This document shows positions 1 through 9,679 of a stretch of DNA of 64,000 nt, in pieces. The notes under the pieces are model-generated. The model saw only the letters and a program-made list of their open reading frames with translations. It had not been told where the DNA came from and ran no database searches. The position numbers and the translations under genes were made by a program. The stretch's first letter is position 1. Each line of letters opens with the position of its first letter. Source of the stretch: an uncultured Pelagibacteraceae bacterium (lineage in GTDB: Bacteria > Pseudomonadota > Alphaproteobacteria > Pelagibacterales > Pelagibacteraceae); the NCBI GenBank assembly GCA_902589155.1, contig CACIRV010000003.1, positions 62,001-126,000 of the forward strand, given 5' to 3'.

Positions 1-402
1 GAAGCAGAGATATTAGATGATCTTGATTTTTGCATAGAATTTGTTCAATTATTATCTGATGATGGCAATTTAATAATTCGGTCAATTGTTGGAGGATTTT
101 ACACTTATACAAATTGTGTAGGACCTCTAAATGAAATTTATATTAATTTTAAAAAATCATATCGGAATTGGGGTATAAAAAAAACTAATGATCGAGGCAC
201 AAGATCCGTATCTAATAATGAATTGGTGTATGCATATAAACAGGATTGGTTTACAAAAAACACTCCGGGGAAATTATGGGAGAAATATATTCGTTTAAAC
301 TCTGGTCATGAAATTAATTTTAAATGTTTAATCTTTGAAAGTACAATCAATAAAGAAAAAACAAATCTTATTTTAATAAGAATTAATAAATGGAAAATTT
401 AA
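1..402 (+). CDS. C-terminal part of an unidentified protein (5' truncated by window edge)
   Basis: Open frame 1 from base 1 to TAA at 400-402 (EAEILDDLDFCIEFVQLLSDDGNLIIRSIVGG...); overlaps the next ATG at 390. Confidence 0.6.
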   Translation, partial: EAEILDDLDFCIEFVQLLSDDGNLIIRSIVGGFYTYTNCVGPLNEIYINFKKSYRNWGIKKTNDRGTRSVSNNELVYAYKQDWFTKNTPGKLWEKYIRLNSGHEINFKCLIFESTINKEKTNLILIRINKWKI

Positions 403-1007
403 TACTGGGTTTCTTGACTGGTGGAAGCCTAATATTAGCAATAGGTCCTCAAAATCTTTTTGTCATTGAACAAGGACTAAAAAGAAATTTCGTATTTACC
501 ATCACAACAATTTGCGCTGCTTCAGATATATTGTTAATTTTTCTTGGCATATTTATTTATCATATTTTTGATTCTATATCTTTAGAGGTAGAAGTAATTT
601 TAAATATCATATTAATTGTATTTTTGATTAATTACATCAAGGATAAGATTGGTAATTTAAAAAAAGAATATAAAATTAAGAATATAGAACGATCTCAAAA
701 TTTTAAAAATATAATCTTAAAAACATTGGGTTTTACCTATCTAAACCCCCATGTTTATTCTGATACTGTTTTTATTTTAGGAAACATATCAAAAAATTTT
801 GCACTACAAGACAAATTTTATTTTGCTTTTGGAGCATCATTTGCCTCCATTATATTTTTTTATTCTTTGGGTTATATGTCCAGTATGTTTGCAAATTTTA
901 TTAAAAAGAAAAATACCTGGAAATATATAAACAGTTTTATTATATCTTTTATGTCAGTTTTAGTAATATTTATAATTTATGATACTTACGACCGTTTATT
1001 CTCATAA
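390..1007 (+). CDS. LysE/ArgO-family exporter
   Basis: 205 aa hydrophobic protein; N-term GFLTGGSLILAIGPQNLFVIEQGLKR is typical of LysE/ArgO. Confidence 0.85.
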   Translation: MENLILGFLTGGSLILAIGPQNLFVIEQGLKRNFVFTITTICAASDILLIFLGIFIYHIFDSISLEVEVILNIILIVFLINYIKDKIGNLKKEYKIKNIERSQNFKNIILKTLGFTYLNPHVYSDTVFILGNISKNFALQDKFYFAFGASFASIIFFYSLGYMSSMFANFIKKKNTWKYINSFIISFMSVLVIFIIYDTYDRLFS

Positions 1008-1549
1008 GGTGTTCTACTAAAAATTTTTCTTACGTAAGGTTCAAAGTCTTTTAAACTTAATGATTCATAATTAGGATCAAAAGATTTTTGATCCCATTTT
1101 TCACAAAAATTAACAGTATCTTTAAAATATTTATGATCCTTAAATTTGTCTCTTTCATTTTTATTTCCACCAAGATGATGAGCGTAATAATACATCTGAA
1201 ATACACCGTGATTAGCAACTATCCAATAAGTTTTTTCACTCACGTAAGGTTTTAAAACTGCAGCTGCATATTCTGCATGATTTAATGGAGCTAATTCATC
1301 CCCTATATCATGTAGTAAGGCGGCTACGATCATCTCATCGCTTGCACCATCTTTTAATGCTCTAGTGGCAGTTTGCAAAGAGTGCTCTAACCTTGAAACT
1401 TGGTAGCCTTCTAAAGTTTTTGTGAGAGTACTCATAAAATTTAATACTCTGTCTGCTGTTCCCTCAATAAATTTTTTTTCATGTTTATCTAGAAGAAGGT
1501 AATCTTCTTTTGTTCCTTTTTTCATTTCTTTAAAACTTACTTTGCTCAT
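986..1549 (-). CDS. HD-domain oxygenase of the PhnZ/TmpB type (putative phosphonate-cleaving diiron oxygenase)
   Basis: H..HD motifs: LEHSLQTATRALKDGASDEMIVAALLHDIGDELAPLNHAEYAA, NHGVFQMYYYAHHLGG; overlaps a GBBH-like dioxygenase gene by 4 nt. Confidence 0.75.
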   Translation of the reverse strand: MSKVSFKEMKKGTKEDYLLLDKHEKKFIEGTADRVLNFMSTLTKTLEGYQVSRLEHSLQTATRALKDGASDEMIVAALLHDIGDELAPLNHAEYAAAVLKPYVSEKTYWIVANHGVFQMYYYAHHLGGNKNERDKFKDHKYFKDTVNFCEKWDQKSFDPNYESLSLKDFEPYVRKIFSRTPYENKRS

Positions 1550-2646
1550 ATATTGAATTTTCTTTTTAAATTTTTCATATTACTTTCAACAGAGTCGTGA
1601 TCAACATAACAACCTTGTAAATGTCTTTCTCCTACGGACATATTGTATGAAGTTCTGCCATGAAGAGTTCTATAATTATCCATGATCATTATATCACCTG
1701 GCTTTAGTTTAAATTCGATCATAAAATTTTTTGAATTACATAATTTTATGAAGAGAGATCTTGCTTTATAGAATTGATTTAATTTGTCTTTTTTTAAAAC
1801 TGGCACATAGTCTAATCGAGGGCTTAGTCTTACTCTTTTTATCGTGTTGTCTGAGTTTAATTCAATAGTTTCACCCCAGTTCTCTAAAATAGTTTTGCTA
1901 TCCTGATAAGTAAATCTAATTTTTATTGAACTTAGTAATTGGAAATATTTTGGATATCTTTTTCTTAAATGATTAGCTATTGAAAAACCATCGGATAAGG
2001 TAGAATGTCCTCCAACACTATCATTTTTTATGCAATGCAATAACTGTATTCCAGGGATAGGTCTTCTATAGGGATTGTCTGTATGGGCGGACAAAGCATG
2101 TGATGTATATGCCAAATCACTAGCTCTTCTTACGGATTTCACATTAAATAAAGTACCAAAGTTGGTTTTTCTTAAAATACCAATAATGTTTGCAAATTTA
2201 ATTAGATAATTTTTCTTAATAGGGGCATTTTTGATAATAACAAAACCATATTTGTAGAAATTTTTAAACACTTTGTATCCATCTTTAAATTCAAAAAGCT
2301 TTTTTTTAAATTTAAAAATTGGTTTTTTAAATAACTTTCCATTCCAAAAAGTTATATCTTGTTTTTTATTTTTTTTGAAAATTTCATTTAAAAGCTCTTT
2401 AATAACAAACTCTGTTTTAACCCCATCATTAAACTGAACATTTAAAAATTTCTTTTTAATTAAAGCCTTTTTAATTCTTAAATCTTTTTTAATTTCAGAC
2501 GGCTCGTAAAGCCTTTGGCCATTATTTTCATCTAAATAATCAACGTTTGTAACTCTTTCTCTTAGCCAAAGAGGGTGGATTTCTGTATTACTTTTTAGAG
2601 CGTGAACAAAAATTTTTTTCTTATTTTTTGCGACTCCAATTTTCAT
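1546..2646 (-). CDS. 2-oxoglutarate/Fe(II) dioxygenase, gamma-butyrobetaine hydroxylase-like (TmpA-like)
   Basis: N-term HPLWLRERVTN...GQRLYEPSEI (GBBH-like N domain), HTDNPYRRP...GIQLLHC, MDNYRTLHGRTSY (TauD/GBBH fold). Confidence 0.8.
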   Translation of the reverse strand: MKIGVAKNKKKIFVHALKSNTEIHPLWLRERVTNVDYLDENNGQRLYEPSEIKKDLRIKKALIKKKFLNVQFNDGVKTEFVIKELLNEIFKKNKKQDITFWNGKLFKKPIFKFKKKLFEFKDGYKVFKNFYKYGFVIIKNAPIKKNYLIKFANIIGILRKTNFGTLFNVKSVRRASDLAYTSHALSAHTDNPYRRPIPGIQLLHCIKNDSVGGHSTLSDGFSIANHLRKRYPKYFQLLSSIKIRFTYQDSKTILENWGETIELNSDNTIKRVRLSPRLDYVPVLKKDKLNQFYKARSLFIKLCNSKNFMIEFKLKPGDIMIMDNYRTLHGRTSYNMSVGERHLQGCYVDHDSVESNMKNLKRKFNI

Positions 2647-2659
2647 GGAATTATACTAC

Positions 2660-3553
2660 CTAAACATATCTTGATTGCAATACACGTTTAGCATTAAAAC
2701 CATAGAAGATTATTGCAAAAATAATTATAGCTCCACCGATTAAAGTATTTGTACTTGGCACTTCATTGATTCCAAACCATGGCAACCAAACCCAGAAAAT
2801 TCCACCCAAAACTTCTGTAAGCGAAAGGAGAGTTAAATCTGTAGCAGGCAGATACTTTGATTTCATAGAGAATAAAACAAGTCCTGTACAAACTAAAAAT
2901 CCATGTAATGCAGAAAGTGAGGAGTTTTTTAGAGAAATAAATATATTACTGTCGTTATATAATAAAAATAAAATAGCAACAGCAGAACAAAAAATTCCCG
3001 CAATAGCTACCGTGGTAAATTTTGGAGTATTTTTTCTCCATCTCAGAGAAACTGTAAATCCAGCAAAACCTAGTGACGAAAGCAATCCGTTGATTAAACC
3101 AAATAGCGTACCTTCTCCCTTACTATCAAATGACATAAATATTATTCCTGCTGCAGCAACTGTAATAGCTATGAATGTTGTTTTTGAAATTTTTTCTTTT
3201 AAAAAAATATATGCTAAAATTGCAGCTACAAATGGTTGAGTTGCTAGCATCATCATTGTAACGGCTGCTGTAGTAGTTGTTATTGAAAGTATAAAAGAGA
3301 TGTTTGCAATACCAAGACTCACTCCCCCAATTAATCCAGATAAACCTATTCTATTATAATTGCCTATAAACTTTTGGCCTTCAGCTAAAAATAAATAAAT
3401 ATTTAAAACTAAAAAAATCACAGAACCTCTAAAAAAAAGATATTGCCAAGGAATTAAGTGTGCATTGTCTATATGTCTAACAACCAAAGGCCCAAAAGAC
3501 CAAAAGATCCCAGCAATTAAAACTATAACTATGGCTGAACTATTTTTTATCAT
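2660..3553 (-). CDS. EamA/DMT-family transporter
   Basis: 297 aa, duplicated EamA pattern (GIFWSFGPLVVRHID..., FLKEKISKTTFIAITVAAAGI). Confidence 0.85.
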   Translation of the reverse strand: MIKNSSAIVIVLIAGIFWSFGPLVVRHIDNAHLIPWQYLFFRGSVIFLVLNIYLFLAEGQKFIGNYNRIGLSGLIGGVSLGIANISFILSITTTTAAVTMMMLATQPFVAAILAYIFLKEKISKTTFIAITVAAAGIIFMSFDSKGEGTLFGLINGLLSSLGFAGFTVSLRWRKNTPKFTTVAIAGIFCSAVAILFLLYNDSNIFISLKNSSLSALHGFLVCTGLVLFSMKSKYLPATDLTLLSLTEVLGGIFWVWLPWFGINEVPSTNTLIGGAIIIFAIIFYGFNAKRVLQSRYV

Positions 3554-4862
3554 TTGTAGTATTAGATAAATCTACTCCTGTGTCTGGGTCAAGCTCGATA
3601 CCTAGAGGAGTAATATCTTTTGGTAGTGGTGTAAAAGTAGATTCAGGGTTATCTTCATATTTTCTTTTATTCATTCTAAAAATCCCAAAAATAATAATTA
3701 CAATAAAAAAAATAAGAAGATGAATAAAAAAACCATTAGGTCCAAAAAAACTCATTAAAATTGAACACATGATTGGCCCAGCTATTGCACCCAATCCAAA
3801 TATAATATTCAAGCCAGCTCCTGCTGCTACAAATTTTTCTTTTGGTATGTAATCATTAACAAGCGCAAGATTAAGCGCAAACAATGGTAGCGTCATTCCA
3901 GATAAAAGAACTATAAATATAAATAATTTTGTTTTGTCCATACTTGTATCCGTTGAGAAGTAATTAAATCTGAACATTTCTTCTACAAAAAGATTTTCAA
4001 AAGAAATTCCTGATGCCATGATTGAAAGGACAGCAAAAATAGATGATGCAATACAACATCCAACAATAATTATTCTTCTATCATAATTATCTGACAAAGA
4101 ACCTATTGGCCATTGAAAAAGTGCACCAGCTAGCGTAACTGAAAATAGTAGTATAGAAACCTCTAATACCGACAAGTTCATTGTAACGGCATAAACTGAC
4201 AACATAGTAAACATTGCCGAAAAAATAAAACCTGAGCAAAAGGTAGAAAAACTTCCAAAAGGAGAAATTTTAAAAAGCTCTTTAATTTTAATGGAGCTAA
4301 TTTTTTTAAATGTAGGCGGCTTTCGTTTTGTAAGAAGTATTGGAATTAAAGCCATAGAAAACAACAGAGAAATTAATATAAACGGTTCATAGTTTTTAGG
4401 ACTACTTACGTTTAGCAATAAGTTTCCCAAAGCAAATGCAAAAAAAGTAATAAACATGTATAGTGATAGAACTTTTCCTCTTGTTTTATTTGTGGCTCTA
4501 TCATTTAACCAGCTTTCTACGATAATAAGTATTCCAATCATACTAAAGCCTGTTAAAAATCTTGCTAAAGTCCAAATAATTGGATCTACAAACACAACAT
4601 GAACCAATGAGCTAAGAGAAGCCATTGAAGCAAAAGCTGCAAATACTCTGATATGACCCACTTTGCTAACAAGATCAGGAATAATATTAGCACCAATAAA
4701 ATATCCAATAAAATAACCAGACATCATTGTACCTGTCGCAATAAAATTAAAATTTTCTAAGACAGCTCTAATTCCCAAAAGGTTTCCTTGAAAACCATGT
4801 GAAATCATTATTACTGCAAAACCCGTAAATAGAGCCCAAGAATTTTTTATAATTTTATACAT
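3540..4862 (-). CDS. MFS transporter
   Basis: 440 aa, about 12 TM; GYFIGYFIGANIIPDLVSKVGHIRVFA and GSLSDNYDRRIIIVG MFS motifs. Confidence 0.85.
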   Translation of the reverse strand: MYKIIKNSWALFTGFAVIMISHGFQGNLLGIRAVLENFNFIATGTMMSGYFIGYFIGANIIPDLVSKVGHIRVFAAFASMASLSSLVHVVFVDPIIWTLARFLTGFSMIGILIIVESWLNDRATNKTRGKVLSLYMFITFFAFALGNLLLNVSSPKNYEPFILISLLFSMALIPILLTKRKPPTFKKISSIKIKELFKISPFGSFSTFCSGFIFSAMFTMLSVYAVTMNLSVLEVSILLFSVTLAGALFQWPIGSLSDNYDRRIIIVGCCIASSIFAVLSIMASGISFENLFVEEMFRFNYFSTDTSMDKTKLFIFIVLLSGMTLPLFALNLALVNDYIPKEKFVAAGAGLNIIFGLGAIAGPIMCSILMSFFGPNGFFIHLLIFFIVIIIFGIFRMNKRKYEDNPESTFTPLPKDITPLGIELDPDTGVDLSNTTNDKK

Positions 4863-4908
4863 GGTGGAAAGCCATTATGCTTTCTCACAGGCAAAAGCAA
4901 TAGTATTT

Positions 4909-6516
4909 TTACATGTTACCGTATTTAGGTCCGCCACCACCTTCGGGTGCAACCCAAGTGATATTTTGAGAGGGTTCTTTAATATCACAGGTCTTACAGT
5001 GGATACAATTTTGAGAGTTTATAACAAATTTTTCTTTTTGAATTTCATACACACCTACAGGACAGTATCTTTGAGCTGGCTCATCGTACTCTTTTAAAGT
5101 GTAATTAATCGGCAGGTTAGGGTCTTTTAACCTTAAATGGACAGGTTGATTTTCTGTGTGATTAGTTCCTGTTAAATAAACAGAGCTAGTTTTGTCGAAT
5201 GTAAGTTTACCGTCTGGTTTAGGATATTCAATTTTAGGCATCTGACCAGCTGGTTTTAAAGTCTCATGATCTGCATGTTTATGTTTTAATGTAAAAGGTA
5301 GCCTTCCTCTGAACAAAATTTGATCAATACCTGTAAAAATTATTCCTCGTATTAAACCCCAACTAAAACTAGGCTTAACATTTCTTGCTGTATATAACTC
5401 TTTATAAGCCCAGCTTTCCTCAAATTTTTTTTCATAAATGGATAAATCTGTTTTATTTTTTATATTCTCTACGATCGCTTCTGCAGCAACTAATCCACTT
5501 TTCATTGCAGTATGAGAGCCTTTTATTTTTGGCATATTTAAAGTTCCAGCATCACAACCAATTAGCAAAGCTCCCGGCATATACATCTTAGGTAAACTCT
5601 GTATTCCACCCTCGATTAAAGCTCTAGCACCAAAAGCGATACGTTTACCACCCTCTAACATTTTTCTTATAGCCTTATGAGTTTTAAATCTTTGAAATTC
5701 ATCAAAGGGAGATAAGTAAGGATTTTGATAGTCAAGACCAATAACGTACCCAAAATAAATTTGTCTATTTTCTGCATGATAAATAAAGCTTCCACCATAA
5801 GTTTTGTTATCCAAGGGCCATCCTGCAGTATGCATAACCAAACCTTCTTGATGTTGTTCTTCACTTACTTCCCAAATTTCTTTGAAGCCGATACCATATT
5901 GTTGAGGATTTTTTCCTTCATCTAGATTGAATTTTTTAATTAATTGTTTACCTAAATGACCTCTGCATCCTTCAGAAAACACAGTTACCTTTGCATGTAA
6001 CTCCATTCCTTCTTGGTAAGTATCTTTTTTATTTCCTTCTTTATCTAATCCCATGTCTAAAGTAGCTACACCTTTTACTGATCCATCATCATTATAAAGA
6101 ACTTCACTTGCAGGAAACCCTGGGAATATTTCAACTCCTAATTTTTCCGCCTGTTCAGCTAACCAACGACAAAGATTGGCAAGGCTAATGATATAATTCT
6201 TATGGTTTTTTTGCACTGAGGGTAAAAGCCAAGTAGGCCAACTTAAAGAAGAATTTTTTCCTAAAAATAAAAATTTTTCTTTTGAAACTTTTGTTTTTAC
6301 TGGAGCATTTTCATTTTTCCAATTAGGCAATAATTCATCGAGTGCTTTTGTTTCGAACACGTTCCCACTTAAAATGTGAGCTCCAACTTCAGCACCTTTT
6401 TCAAGAATACATACATTTAAATTAGGATCGAGTTGTTTTAGTTTAATCGCAGTAGATAATCCGGCAGGGCCTGCACCAACAATAACTACATCATATTCCA
6501 TTGCTTCTCTAGACAT
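4909..6516 (-). CDS. Electron transfer flavoprotein-ubiquinone oxidoreductase (ETF-QO)
   Basis: FAD motif DVVIVGAGPAGLSTAIKLKQ; C-terminal 4Fe-4S CPVGVYE...CIHCKTCDIKEPSQNITWVAPEGGGGPKYGNM. Confidence 0.95.
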   Translation of the reverse strand: MSREAMEYDVVIVGAGPAGLSTAIKLKQLDPNLNVCILEKGAEVGAHILSGNVFETKALDELLPNWKNENAPVKTKVSKEKFLFLGKNSSLSWPTWLLPSVQKNHKNYIISLANLCRWLAEQAEKLGVEIFPGFPASEVLYNDDGSVKGVATLDMGLDKEGNKKDTYQEGMELHAKVTVFSEGCRGHLGKQLIKKFNLDEGKNPQQYGIGFKEIWEVSEEQHQEGLVMHTAGWPLDNKTYGGSFIYHAENRQIYFGYVIGLDYQNPYLSPFDEFQRFKTHKAIRKMLEGGKRIAFGARALIEGGIQSLPKMYMPGALLIGCDAGTLNMPKIKGSHTAMKSGLVAAEAIVENIKNKTDLSIYEKKFEESWAYKELYTARNVKPSFSWGLIRGIIFTGIDQILFRGRLPFTLKHKHADHETLKPAGQMPKIEYPKPDGKLTFDKTSSVYLTGTNHTENQPVHLRLKDPNLPINYTLKEYDEPAQRYCPVGVYEIQKEKFVINSQNCIHCKTCDIKEPSQNITWVAPEGGGGPKYGNM

Positions 6517-6545
6517 ATCAAAGCTTATATCATAAAATTTTATCT

Positions 6546-6881
6546 ATGAATAAAATTCTGATCTTATTACCAATGCTTTTATTAATGGGATGCGCTGATT
6601 ATCTCGCAGAAAGAGATAGACAAAGATTAGAGCGTGAAAGAATGTCACAAGAGCTTCAAATGAAAAACGATAAAAAAACTTGTGAATATTATGGTTTTAA
6701 AAAAAGTACAGCGCAATTCTCTAATTGTTTAATGCAAATAGATATCGCTAGAAAAGAAAATATAAGAACAAGAAAAATGTTAGAATGTGAAGCGGTTAGA
6801 AGAGATAATACCAATAGTGGTGTAACTGGTTTTTGGGGTGGAGTACTAATGGGAGCTAGAGAAAATCTAGCTTGTGATTAA
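6546..6881 (+). CDS. Small hypothetical lipoprotein
   Basis: Lipobox-like LLLMGC at N-terminus; 111 aa. Confidence 0.6.
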   Translation: MNKILILLPMLLLMGCADYLAERDRQRLERERMSQELQMKNDKKTCEYYGFKKSTAQFSNCLMQIDIARKENIRTRKMLECEAVRRDNTNSGVTGFWGGVLMGARENLACD

Positions 6882-6909
6882 TGACCAAAATATTGTAAGA
6901 TTTTTTAAT

Positions 6910-7479
6910 ATGAAAAAACTTTTAGCGATTATAGTTCTGGGTTTGTTTTTAATAACCCCATCCCAGTCGGATGATATAAGAGACTTTGAAATAGAAGGGA
7001 TTAGTGTTGGGGACAGTTTATTGGATTATTTTAGCAAGAAAGAAATTGATGAATACAAATCAATGCCTTCTTGGCCAAATAAAAAATATACAAGGTTTGT
7101 TTCTTTCGAAAATTTAAATATTTATGATGGTATTTTATTTTATTTTAAAGACGATGGTAATTATTTAGTTTCGTCTATTAGTGCAATTCTAAAATTTCCA
7201 AATAATATTAACAGCTGTTATAAAAAAAAAATGGAAGTAACTAAAGATTTTAAAGATATTTTTACCGACTATAAAACAAATTCATATAAAAGTGATCATC
7301 AACAAGACAAGACTGGTAAAAGCAAAAATGATATAATTGATTTTAATTTTTCAAATGGCGCTTCATCAAGAGTAATTTGTACTGACTGGTCAAAAGAAAA
7401 AGGTATAGATGACGAATTAAGAGTTATACTATCATCAAAAGAGTATACTTATTTTATTACTAATGAAGCCTACAAATAA
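6910..7479 (+). CDS. Secreted paralog family copy 1 (DDIxDFxIEGxSxGDSxLD family)
   Basis: Signal peptide MKKLLAIIVLGLFLITPSQS then DDIRDFEIEGISVGDSLLDYF; ORF track start at 6874, ATG at 6910 preferred. Confidence 0.8.
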   Translation: MKKLLAIIVLGLFLITPSQSDDIRDFEIEGISVGDSLLDYFSKKEIDEYKSMPSWPNKKYTRFVSFENLNIYDGILFYFKDDGNYLVSSISAILKFPNNINSCYKKKMEVTKDFKDIFTDYKTNSYKSDHQQDKTGKSKNDIIDFNFSNGASSRVICTDWSKEKGIDDELRVILSSKEYTYFITNEAYK

Positions 7480-7530
7480 TCACGTACAGGAATCATAAGC
7501 CTGGGTTTGAGGTCTTAAATTAAACCTATG
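7480..7530 (+). repeat. tRNA-Met(CAU)-like remnant plus spacer, module 1/2
   Basis: CACGTACAGGAATCATAAGCCTGGGTTTGAGGTCTTAAATTAAACC; CAU in an anticodon-loop-like context; close match to the 3/4 spacer. Confidence 0.5.
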
Positions 7531-7538
7531 AGAAGATA

Positions 7539-7597
7539 ATTTCAACTATCTCGAAATCTTGACACACATACGACACAGTGAGAAAATGTTTGTTATG
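7539..7597 (+). promoter_or_regulatory. Conserved leader upstream of paralog copy 2
   Basis: TTTCAAC...CTTGACAC-N-CAGTGAGAAAATGTTTGTTATG, conserved without indels at five intergenic sites. Confidence 0.55.
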
Positions 7598-8179
7598 AGG
7601 ATATTTTTAACAGTAATAGTTTTAATCTTTAGTCTTCAATCATTATCCCAAGCGGATGATATTAAAGACTTTCAGATAGAGGGGATTAGCATTGGGGATA
7701 GTTTGTTGGATCATTTTAGCAGAACTGAAATTGATAATAAGAGTAAATCTTTATATCCTAACAAAGAAATGAAACTTAAAACATTTAGATCTGCTAAATT
7801 TAAAATATTTGATAAAATACAATTTCACTGGTTATCTGCAGATAGAAAATATATAATTCAATCAATCTCAGCTGATTTACTTTATAAAAATGATATTAAG
7901 GGTTGTCTTAAGCAACGAAAAATAATTAATAAGGAAATTAAAACTTTGTTTGATAATCCTAAAGAAGAGGATTGGGGTAAAAGAGTTTTGGATAACGTTG
8001 ATCCATCATTACAAACTTTTGCCTATCAAAATATATACCGGTTAGAAGGTGGTAATATAATAATTTCGTGCAGAGATTATGGAAAAATTAAAGAAAAAGA
8101 TCGATTTGTAGATAAACTATCTATTATGATTGACTCAAAAATTTTTGAAGATTGGATTAATAACAAAGCGTGGGATTAG
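7595..8179 (+). CDS. Secreted paralog family copy 2
   Basis: MRIFLTVIVLIFSLQSLSQADDIKDFQIEGISIGDSLLDHF; ORF track start is TTG 7559. Confidence 0.8.
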   Translation: MRIFLTVIVLIFSLQSLSQADDIKDFQIEGISIGDSLLDHFSRTEIDNKSKSLYPNKEMKLKTFRSAKFKIFDKIQFHWLSADRKYIIQSISADLLYKNDIKGCLKQRKIINKEIKTLFDNPKEEDWGKRVLDNVDPSLQTFAYQNIYRLEGGNIIISCRDYGKIKEKDRFVDKLSIMIDSKIFEDWINNKAWD

Positions 8180-8230
8180 AGCGCGGGACTCATAATCTTG
8201 TGCCTAGTGATCTGATTATCTGAGTTACCA
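8176..8230 (+). repeat. tRNA-Met(CAU)-like remnant, module 2/3
   Basis: TTAGAGCGCGGGACTCATAATCTTGTGCC...GAGTTACCA; D-arm end/anticodon-arm-like, ending CCA. Confidence 0.55.
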
Positions 8231-8238
8231 ATATTAAT

Positions 8239-8295
8239 TTCAACTATCACTAATTCTTGACACTCTTAGGTCGCAGTGAGAAAGTGTCAGTTATG
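8239..8295 (+). promoter_or_regulatory. Conserved leader upstream of paralog copy 3
   Basis: TTCAACTATCAC...TTGACACTCTTAGGTCGCAGTGAGAAAGTGTCAGTTATG; GACACT/AGTGTC inverted repeat. Confidence 0.55.
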
Positions 8296-8883
8296 AGGGT
8301 ACTTATAGCAGTTTTAGTTTTAATCTTTAGTCTTCAATCTTGGACCAAAGCAGATGATATCAGCGATTTTGAGATTGAAGGTATAAGTATTGGAGATAGT
8401 TTGTTGGATCATATGTCGTTAAACGAAATAAAAGAAAAAGAAAAAAATCATACAAAAATGGGCAAAAAATTTATTATGATTTTTTACTATCAAGGATCTA
8501 CCTCCAAACTCTATAATGATGTTCAGGTTGTTTATGACCCAAATGATAATAACTATATAATACATCAAGTATCTGGATTCTTAGATTATAAAAATAACAT
8601 TCAAGACTGTTTAAAGAAAAAAAATGAAATTAAAAAAGAAATAAGTGGAGTTTTTAATAATCTAGATACAAAAGATAAGAAAAATCTTTCTCATCCATAT
8701 GATAAATCTGGAGAAACAAAATACTGGTCAACAGATTTTTACTTAGACTCAGGCGCCATGATTAATGTTGGTTGTATGGATTGGAGCAGTAAATTTGAAG
8801 AAGAAAATAATTGGCTAGATAGCTTAGACGTTAATATTAGCTCTTCTGATTATGTAAAATACTTAGGTGTCCTATATAATTAA
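8293..8883 (+). CDS. Secreted paralog family copy 3
   Basis: MRVLIAVLVLIFSLQSWTKADDISDFEIEGISIGDSLLDHM. Confidence 0.8.
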   Translation: MRVLIAVLVLIFSLQSWTKADDISDFEIEGISIGDSLLDHMSLNEIKEKEKNHTKMGKKFIMIFYYQGSTSKLYNDVQVVYDPNDNNYIIHQVSGFLDYKNNIQDCLKKKNEIKKEISGVFNNLDTKDKKNLSHPYDKSGETKYWSTDFYLDSGAMINVGCMDWSSKFEEENNWLDSLDVNISSSDYVKYLGVLYN

Positions 8884-8930
8884 CCACGGCACTCATAAGC
8901 CTGGGTTTGATGTGTTAAATTAAACCTATC
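8884..8930 (+). repeat. tRNA-Met(CAU)-like remnant plus spacer, module 3/4
   Basis: CCACGGCACTCATAAGCCTGGGTTTGATGTGTTAAATTAAACC; near copy of module 1/2. Confidence 0.5.
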
Positions 8931-8940
8931 AGCAAACAAT

Positions 8941-8997
8941 TTCAACCACTCCAAATCATTGACACTTATAGATCACAGTGAGAAAGTGTTTGTTATG
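8941..8997 (+). promoter_or_regulatory. Conserved leader upstream of paralog copy 4
   Basis: TTCAACCACTCCAAATCATTGACACTTATAGATCACAGTGAGAAAGTGTTTGTTATG. Confidence 0.55.
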
Positions 8998-9606
8998 AAG
9001 GTATTTCTAACGGTTCTAGTTTTAATCTTTAGTCTTCAATCCTGGACTAAGGCGGATGACATTAGAGACTTTCAAATTGCAGGATTAAGTGTACAAGATA
9101 GTCTTTTAGACTTTATAAATAAAGAAAAAATTATAGCTAGAAAAAATTCTTACAAAGATAAAGGGTACATGTTTCGTCTTAAAGATTTTTATTCTTTAAC
9201 ATTTTATAACAAAAATACCTTTCCAAAAGTTGAAAAATTTAAACATTTTCCAGGTTTAGAAAATTATGATGATATTCAATTTGTTCTAAAAGATGCTGAC
9301 AATAATTTCAAACTTCATTTAGTCTCAGGAGGTAAATACTTTTATTCCATGGAAAAATGCTTCAAAAAATATGAAGAAATAGAATCTGAATTAAACAGTT
9401 TGTTTAAAAATGTACCACCAAGACGTTCAAATTACAGGCATGCTAGTGGTAAAGCACAGGTTAAATCTACTGAATATATTTTTAAAGATGGCTTTGTAAG
9501 ACTTGCTTGTCAAGATTGGGATGAGAATAGCAATATACAGGATGCATTAATAGTTATGATTCAAACAATGAAACTAAGTCGTTTTTTTGAAAAAAATTAT
9601 AAATAA
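8995..9606 (+). CDS. Secreted paralog family copy 4
   Basis: MKVFLTVLVLIFSLQSWTKADDIRDFQIAGLSVQDSLLDF. Confidence 0.8.
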   Translation: MKVFLTVLVLIFSLQSWTKADDIRDFQIAGLSVQDSLLDFINKEKIIARKNSYKDKGYMFRLKDFYSLTFYNKNTFPKVEKFKHFPGLENYDDIQFVLKDADNNFKLHLVSGGKYFYSMEKCFKKYEEIESELNSLFKNVPPRRSNYRHASGKAQVKSTEYIFKDGFVRLACQDWDENSNIQDALIVMIQTMKLSRFFEKNYK

Positions 9607-9679
9607 AAATATCTCTTATATTTAATTACTTTAATTTATTAATAGATATGCTTAGATATAAAAAATTTGTTAAGATGTT

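Noticed and set aside
2766-3239. 157-aa + strand ORF inside the EamA gene
   Set aside because: Antisense to a well-supported transporter CDS; no recognisable protein features.
5667-5925. Short ORFs on both strands inside ETF-QO
   Set aside because: Alternative frames of a well-supported CDS.
8176-8230. Functional tRNA-Met gene in spacer 2/3
   Set aside because: No 5' acceptor/D-arm; the anticodon stem is mispaired and the fragment overlaps the stop codon of paralog 2, so only a remnant is claimed.
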